Assembly: GCA_009778015.1 (NCBI GenBank) | Contig: WRKS01000011.1 | Location: forward strand, 1 to 8,843 | Length of the DNA: 8,843 bases | Source: Candidatus Saccharimonadota bacterium | GTDB lineage: Bacteria > Patescibacteriota > Saccharimonadia > Saccharimonadales > Saccharimonadaceae | Reading direction: 5' to 3' | Shown: positions 4,557-8,843 of the stretch, in pieces | Position numbering within the stretch: the first letter of the stretch is position 1 | How the letters are laid out: each line of letters opens with the position of its first letter | Notes under the pieces: generated by a model | The model's input: the letters and a program-made list of their open reading frames with translations, nothing else | What the model was told of the DNA's origin: nothing | The model's database searches: none | Program-made: the position numbers and the translations under genes

Positions 4557-6221
4557 TTACTCTTTTCTGTTGTTTAGATTATTCATTTCTGCGAGCAAGA
4601 GGTCAACCGTCTCTGTGTCGCCTTCCGCCTCGGCCGCCTCTATCGCCAACTGTAAATCGGCACGGCTCTGCCCGAGCGCTTCTTCTTTAATTTTACTGGT
4701 TAGCATCCGCACTTCTTGGTGGAGTCGCTCATCGCTCCAGCCGCTATACCTGCTTTCTGCGCGCAAAGCCAGCTCATTACGCCTAGTATATAGCGTTTCG
4801 CTGTGGCTGTCAAGTATCTCAGCAGATTTTAGCCGATTAAACAACTCTTGGTTGGTCTCCTCCAGCCACGCATAGAGTGCTAGCATGTTTTCTATTGGTA
4901 ATGGTGTCGCATCGGTTTTTTCAATTTGGACTTGCTTGCGCCGCACCGGCTTCAGGAGTTCTTGCGACTTCTTGGCCAAAATATCGCTCTTAACATTTAG
5001 CTTAGTCGCCAGATTTTGCCGGTAGGTCTCACGCTCTACCTCATCCGGCACCGAGTTAATAATCAAAATCATCGCGTCGGCGTATTCGCGCTTGCCCGCT
5101 CCCGACGCCACGTCAAATCGTTTTGCGTATTCATCCATTAACCACTCCATGGCCGGTTTTGGTTTTTCTATCGCTTCTTGCCACAGCTTGGGATCTTGTT
5201 GGATTAGGTCGTCCGGATCTTTGGCGCCGTAATCGGCAATCACGCGCAGGTGCAGCCCCAGCCCGCTGGCCAAGATAATCGCCCGCTCGGTCGCTTTAAG
5301 TCCGGCCGCGTCGCTGTCGTAGGCAATTCTTAAGTCTTTTGTAAAGCGGCCTAAGCCCTTTAAGTGCCCTGCCGTCATCGCGGTTCCGGCGGTCGCCACT
5401 GCCTCTGGCACACCGGCTTGATGGCTAGAAATCACGTCCATATTGCCCTCTACCAAGACTGCGTAGCCGCTTGCGATAATCGCTTTCTTGGCTTGCGCTA
5501 AACCAAAAATATGGTTGCTTTTGTTATACAAAATGGTCTCCGGCGAGTTCAGGTATTTTGGCGCGTCTTTAATTTTGTCATCCAGAATCCGTGCCGTATA
5601 ACCGACGATATTGCCGTTTTGGTCTGATAGCGGTATCATTAAGCGCTCGCGGAACAAGTCGGTCTTGCGGCGGTTTAATAGTCCGGCGTCATGCGCCTCT
5701 TGTTCGGTGAAACCTCGGCTTTGCAAGAACTTACATAGGGCGTCGCCGTTGTTTGGCGCATAACCGATTCTAAAGTCCTTCAGCGTTTGTTTGTTCAAGT
5801 TGCGTTTATAGAAGGCATAATCCAAGACCGCTTTTTTATGAATTAAAGCGTGTTGGTAGTATTTGGTAGATAGCTCCAATATCTCTCTTAGCCGTTTGGT
5901 TTTGGCGGCGAGCTCGCGGTCGCTCGCGCTGCTGTATAAATCCAAATTGACGCCCGCCCAACCAGCGCACAGCTTGAGCGCCTCCACGAATCCTAATCCC
6001 TCCACCTCCATCACAAAGGCAAAGATGTCGCCGCCCTTGCCGCTGGAATAGTCATGCCAGACATTGCGCTCCGGGCTGACCATGAAACTCGGCGTCTTTT
6101 CGTTGGTAAAGGGGCTTAGCGCCTTCAGGTTGCGGCCGGCGCGCTTCAGTTCCAAATAGCGTCCCACCACCTCCTCCACCGGCAAGCGTGCTTTAATCTC
6201 CTCTTTAACCGCGTTGTTCAT
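4557..6221 (-). CDS. dnaG: DNA primase with degenerate zinc-binding domain
   Basis: This 554-residue primase makes RNA primers for replication. It has an N-terminal zinc-domain fold (about residues 1-95), the RNA polymerase domain with RIGYAPN (151-157) and PKYLNSPET (221-229), and the TOPRIM core with VEGNMDVISSHQAGVPEAVA (257-276; E258) and YDSDAAG (301-307; D302, D304), KDPDDLI (334-340). A C-terminal helicase-interaction-type region follows. All catalytic acids are present. In the N-terminal domain the motif that is normally C-P-F-H is SPFT (36-39), and the later C-x-x-C positions are D57 and S60, so no zinc ligand survives although EKTPSF and GKGGDIFAF are kept. AAGGGAG abuts the ATG with no spacing, too close for normal initiation. 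Confidence 0.95.
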   Translation of the reverse strand: MNNAVKEEIKARLPVEEVVGRYLELKRAGRNLKALSPFTNEKTPSFMVSPERNVWHDYSSGKGGDIFAFVMEVEGLGFVEALKLCAGWAGVNLDLYSSASDRELAAKTKRLREILELSTKYYQHALIHKKAVLDYAFYKRNLNKQTLKDFRIGYAPNNGDALCKFLQSRGFTEQEAHDAGLLNRRKTDLFRERLMIPLSDQNGNIVGYTARILDDKIKDAPKYLNSPETILYNKSNHIFGLAQAKKAIIASGYAVLVEGNMDVISSHQAGVPEAVATAGTAMTAGHLKGLGRFTKDLRIAYDSDAAGLKATERAIILASGLGLHLRVIADYGAKDPDDLIQQDPKLWQEAIEKPKPAMEWLMDEYAKRFDVASGAGKREYADAMILIINSVPDEVERETYRQNLATKLNVKSDILAKKSQELLKPVRRKQVQIEKTDATPLPIENMLALYAWLEETNQELFNRLKSAEILDSHSETLYTRRNELALRAESRYSGWSDERLHQEVRMLTSKIKEEALGQSRADLQLAIEAAEAEGDTETVDLLLAEMNNLNNRKE

Positions 6222-6228
6222 CTCCCTT

Positions 6229-6237
6229 AGTATAACA
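6229..6237 (-). promoter_or_regulatory. extended -10 promoter before dnaG
   Basis: TGTTATACT (6237-6229, minus strand) matches an extended -10 element TGnTATAAT, in the 34-bp gap after the upstream gene. The -35 region is poor. The predicted start at 6222-6221 coincides with the ATG, implying leaderless dnaG-rpoD mRNA in addition to any readthrough from upstream. Confidence 0.45.
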
Positions 6238-6255
6238 CAGGTGGCGCCCAGCCGA

Positions 6256-6945
6256 TTAATTTATCGGTATACGGTTAAGTCGCTCGCTGATTTCGTCCAG
6301 CTCTTCATAAGTGTCAGACATTAGATTGCGGTGGTCAATCACCGTCAGTTTGTTTTCTAATTGAATCAGTACCGAGCGCATCATCTCTATCTGAAAGGTC
6401 ATTTCGTTTACATAGGTGCGTTCTAGTGTCATCAGAATCCGCGCGTCTCTGAATGTCTGGTCTAACTCTTCGGCAAAAGTCGTTTCTGACGGTGTTATTT
6501 GCGGGTTACGCACTCCGTTCGCCTCTAGGACTACTGTGATATTACGTTGAAACGCTTGCATTGCACCCTGCAATTCGGTTGACACCGCCCGGAGCTCGCC
6601 GCTATTGAAGAATGGTTTGAAGGTCATGGTCACGGAGTCTATAGTTCTCGCGCGGTTATACATCGCTAAGGCATCTTGGTTCACAGATGGGCGCGGGTCG
6701 GAGGCGGCGTTCATCACGACAAAAACCAACGCCGTAAACAGCGCTATCACACCGCCGATAATCGCCAGCCGCTTAGGCCAAACACTCACTTTTGGCGGTG
6801 GCGCGGCGGCAATTTCGCCTAAATAATCCGCGTTGTTGACTACATCGGCACTGCCGTAAGCATAGCCCGCGCTGCTGGCATCGCCGCTTGACCCCTCCGG
6901 CGTGTAGCCGCTTGAATCTGACTTTGTGTAATCTTCCGGGTTCAT
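6256..6945 (-). CDS. single-pass membrane protein, unknown function
   Basis: I do not recognise a family. The 229-residue protein has a polar N-terminus rich in S, G, Y and D (residues 1-52), basic residues just before one transmembrane helix (about 58-79), then about 150 residues predicted mostly helical. By the positive-inside rule the tail would be outside the cell. The tail is charged and amphipathic, with QLENKLTVIDHRNLM and EELDEISERLNRI near the end, possibly forming a coiled coil. The ATG at 6945 is chosen because it lies one base after the stop of the DUF3048 gene; a longer frame would overlap that gene by 30 codons. The coupling suggests a joint envelope role with the DUF3048 protein, an inference from position only. 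Confidence 0.8.
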   Translation of the reverse strand: MNPEDYTKSDSSGYTPEGSSGDASSAGYAYGSADVVNNADYLGEIAAAPPPKVSVWPKRLAIIGGVIALFTALVFVVMNAASDPRPSVNQDALAMYNRARTIDSVTMTFKPFFNSGELRAVSTELQGAMQAFQRNITVVLEANGVRNPQITPSETTFAEELDQTFRDARILMTLERTYVNEMTFQIEMMRSVLIQLENKLTVIDHRNLMSDTYEELDEISERLNRIPIN

Positions 6946-6946
6946 A

Positions 6947-7993
6947 TTATCGCCAAAATATCCTGTTATTGTTGGGTATCGCCGTAACCCATGTTTGCCC
7001 TCGCGCCAAGACAATTTCATTACCCTGCATGTCATAGAACTTGAGCGGCGCTTCTCGGCTATCTTTGCTCCATCGGCCGCTAATCGCCTGGCCGTTTTGG
7101 AAGATTACCGCGTCGCCGGTGCCGGTTGTGGTCATATTCTCTCGGTCGCTGGTTGGGTTGGTGCGCACGCGCATGGCAATCACCACACTCGGCGCGATTT
7201 GGCCCTTCTCTCGGTCGCGGTGCGGCTGGCCGCCGACTCGGCGTGTGTAAGTGCCGCTCGCTTGGTCGTAGGCGTAAGCGACATTATTGGACGCCGCGCC
7301 AAAAGACAACTCAATGTTGGTTGCGGCGTCGGTGCTGGAAGCCGGCTCGTCGCTCCTTGGCCACGCCGTAAAGTTGGACGACGTATAGCCTTGTTGCCGG
7401 TTCGCCGCCGCCAAACGCTCAAAGCTGGTGTAAAGCGTATACTCGGTCAGCCGCCCTTGGGCTGCCTCGCGGTAGAACGGGTTAGGCGATATTGAGCCGT
7501 CGCGGATTTGCCGCACCCGCGCCTCGCGCATGGCTTGCAGCGCATACTCCGCGGCCCCGGAATAAGCGATTGTTGCCTGATACGGCATCGCCCAATCCAT
7601 ATAATGCAGTCGCATACTCCGCACCGGCCCGATTTTATCCGGTTGATTGACCTGGTAAAACGCCATCAGCCGCGGCACGCCGCCGTTGGCAATTGCCTCG
7701 TAGACAATTTCCGCCTCCACTAGGCCGGATTGCGTTCGGTAATTAGTGCTGTTTGGGATAATCACCGCAATCACTGGCGCGTTGGCCGCGACTGCTTCTT
7801 CAATCGGCGCCCCCGTCAGCGGCGCGAAGTTGACCGGCGCGGCCGACCCTGCATCCGCCTCCTGCTCCATCTCTGGCTCGTCCAATTTGTTTAGGTGTCT
7901 GGCTACCATCATCCCGCCGACCACCGCAATCGCCACCAGCAATACGCCTGCCACAATCAAGATAATCTGGTTTCGGGTCAGCTTTCTTCTCAT
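6947..7993 (-). CDS. membrane-anchored DUF3048 (YerB-like) protein
   Basis: The 348-residue protein begins with a basic stretch and one hydrophobic helix (about residues 9-31) that would anchor it with its bulk outside the cell. There is no lipobox cysteine, unlike lipoprotein members of the family. DUF3048 features are clear: PVIAVIIPNS (73-82), TQSGLVEAEIVYEA (87-100), GGVPRLMAFY (104-113), IGPVRSMRLHYMDW (121-134), then the second domain with YTRRVGGQPHRD (249-260), APSVVIAMRV (267-276) and GTGDAVIFQNGQAISGRWSK (291-310). The biochemical role is not established as far as I know; an envelope function is inferred from the anchor. A TTGACT/TATTAT promoter places transcription start on the ATG. 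It is followed after one base by the unknown membrane protein gene. Length is usual. Confidence 0.9.
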   Translation of the reverse strand: MRRKLTRNQIILIVAGVLLVAIAVVGGMMVARHLNKLDEPEMEQEADAGSAAPVNFAPLTGAPIEEAVAANAPVIAVIIPNSTNYRTQSGLVEAEIVYEAIANGGVPRLMAFYQVNQPDKIGPVRSMRLHYMDWAMPYQATIAYSGAAEYALQAMREARVRQIRDGSISPNPFYREAAQGRLTEYTLYTSFERLAAANRQQGYTSSNFTAWPRSDEPASSTDAATNIELSFGAASNNVAYAYDQASGTYTRRVGGQPHRDREKGQIAPSVVIAMRVRTNPTSDRENMTTTGTGDAVIFQNGQAISGRWSKDSREAPLKFYDMQGNEIVLARGQTWVTAIPNNNRIFWR

Positions 7994-7999
7994 ATCTAT

Positions 8000-8028
8000 A
8001 TAATAAAGCGTGCGGTATCAAAAGTCAA
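8000..8028 (-). promoter_or_regulatory. promoter of the DUF3048 operon
   Basis: Minus-strand TTGACT (8028-8023), an exact 17-bp spacer and TATTAT (8005-8000) are seen. Seven bases beyond the -10 is A7993, the first base of the start codon. There is no ribosome binding site, so the transcript is probably leaderless. Confidence 0.65.
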
Positions 8029-8062
8029 TGTTTGCCGTCAGCCGCGCTCCGAAAAGTCGGCG

Positions 8063-8843
8063 TCAGCCGTTCAGCGCTTGCCGGATTTTTTCCGCCGCCA
8101 GCGCTCCGTCCGCCGCTGCCGCCACCACTTGTCGTCGCGTCCCCTCATGGCAATCGCCTGCCCGCAAAACGTTAGGTGCGCCCTCTAGCTCTGGCGCAAC
8201 GCGGGGTAATTCGTGCGGGTCGCTGCCGATTTCCAAAAAAACACTAGCGATTTGCAACTCGTCATCCAGCAGCTCGCGGGTCGGTGTGGTCTCTGGCATT
8301 ACAGTAATTTTTGGGTTATCTTCTACGCGTTTTAACAATGTCCCCTTGACTCTTGGGGCAGAACGTGATATAATATAGACGCGTGCCGCAAAACCGGCCA
8401 AAAACAGTGCCGTCTGAAACGCGCTGTCCCCGCCGCCGATTACGGCGACTTTTTTATCTTTATAAACCGGAGCGTCGCAAGTCGCACAACTGTGGATCGG
8501 CGCCTTCAACCCCTCTATATTCAGCTCTCGCTGCTTCATACCATTGGCAATAATCACCGCCCTAGCGTAGTATATTTTATCGCCCGTGCGGATAGTGAGG
8601 GGTGGCGGCGTGGGGACCCCGCTCCCGGGTTCGCCGTAGGCGGAGAGGGAGATGGGGAGGGACGCCGACAGGACCCCGAGCACTTCCGCATACTCTATTT
8701 TCGCACCGAACTTCTTCGCCTGCTCTTTCATTGTGCGGGCCAGCTCCGCCCCAGAGCCCATAAAACCGGCATAATTCTCTAAATCGGCGATTTTTAGCAA
8801 GTTGCCGCCAATCGCGTCCTTCTCTAGTACCAAAACGCTAAAG
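8063..8843 (-). CDS. trxB: thioredoxin-disulfide reductase (5' end beyond window)
   Basis: This flavoprotein passes electrons from NADPH to thioredoxin. The frame stays open to the window edge, with SVLVLEKDAIGGNLLK as the end of the FAD-binding region; the first residues lie outside. Further signatures are DLENYAGFMGSGAEL, SCATCDAPVYKDKKVAVIGG (redox C-A-T-C plus the NADPH-site glycines) and RAGDCHEGTRRQVVAAAADG, the FAD-contacting GD motif near the C-terminus. Two oddities: about 24 extra residues rich in S, P and G between EYAEVLGV and LTIRTGD, and a shortened stretch between VFLEIGSDP and AGD, where reductases usually carry 10-15 more residues. The usual A-T-G before the CxxC is ANG. The stop is TGA, supporting the standard code. 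Redox cysteines are intact, so it is probably functional. Confidence 0.9.
   Translation of the reverse strand, partial: FSVLVLEKDAIGGNLLKIADLENYAGFMGSGAELARTMKEQAKKFGAKIEYAEVLGVLSASLPISLSAYGEPGSGVPTPPPLTIRTGDKIYYARAVIIANGMKQRELNIEGLKAPIHSCATCDAPVYKDKKVAVIGGGDSAFQTALFLAGFAARVYIISRSAPRVKGTLLKRVEDNPKITVMPETTPTRELLDDELQIASVFLEIGSDPHELPRVAPELEGAPNVLRAGDCHEGTRRQVVAAAADGALAAEKIRQALNG
8596..8680. repeat. GC-rich palindromic insertion inside trxB
   Basis: About 85 bp encode the extra S/P/G-rich peptide. The plus strand is strongly purine-biased toward its right half and holds three close small palindromes: GGGG-A-CCCC (8612-8620), CCCGGG (8624-8629) and CGCC-GTA-GGCG (8632-8642). The octamer GGACCCCG occurs at 8614-8621 and again at 8671-8678. 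It keeps the frame. It may be a mobile coding repeat, judged by composition only. Confidence 0.35.

Noticed and set aside
6995..7495. 166-residue plus-strand frame antisense to DUF3048
   Set aside because: The opposite strand encodes a recognisable DUF3048 domain; the antisense frame has an arginine-rich composition typical of a GC-rich shadow.
8031..8062. Terminator between trxB and the DUF3048 promoter
   Set aside because: Only a 4-bp CCGA/TCGG hairpin and a direct CGTCAGCCG repeat are present, with no T-run at the right place.

Overview
The window looks like a chromosomal fragment of a candidate-phyla-radiation (Patescibacteria) bacterium, possibly Saccharibacteria. Reasons: a compact gene-dense layout, a short housekeeping sigma factor lacking region 1.1, a divergent primase, a membrane-anchored DUF3048 protein, and TGA used as a normal stop (against the Gracilibacteria/Absconditabacteria code). 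The phylum is an inference.

Left part (about 5-3371): a repeated cassette system. Three ~600-bp modules (5-607, 1336-1918, 2775-3371) share one plan. A 26-33 bp near-perfect palindrome sits in the middle. Two open, start-less coding arms diverge from it, and each ends in the same ~42-bp tail carrying the residues SHRTILLGY and the stop codon. The six arms (91-97 residues) share only a skeleton (QLGV, a NN-FFGD-AE-like block, WN, GG, G-F) and otherwise differ strongly. They look like alternative C-terminal halves of a C-type-lectin/FGE-like surface domain. Read from palindrome to palindrome, the DNA falls into segments with two convergent arms, as in a plasmid R64-type shufflon. Unlike that shufflon, other genes lie between the arms: a five-helix membrane protein (652-1185) in one segment, and a structured small RNA (about 1975-2077) plus a DUF3800 protein (2095-2730) in the other. 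No recombinase and no constant N-terminal gene is visible, so either would lie outside the window.

Right part (3380-8843): housekeeping genes, all on the minus strand. In transcription order they are trxB (thioredoxin reductase, cut by the window end), a DUF3048 membrane-anchored protein, an unknown single-pass membrane protein, dnaG (primase) and rpoD (primary sigma factor). DUF3048/unknown and dnaG/rpoD are each separated by one base and look translationally coupled. The primase has lost all four zinc ligands. The predicted promoters of dnaG, DUF3048 and DUF3800 place the transcription start at or within two bases of the ATG, suggesting leaderless mRNAs. The last cassette module ends about 8 bp after the rpoD stop codon, so the boundary between the variable and conserved regions is abrupt.
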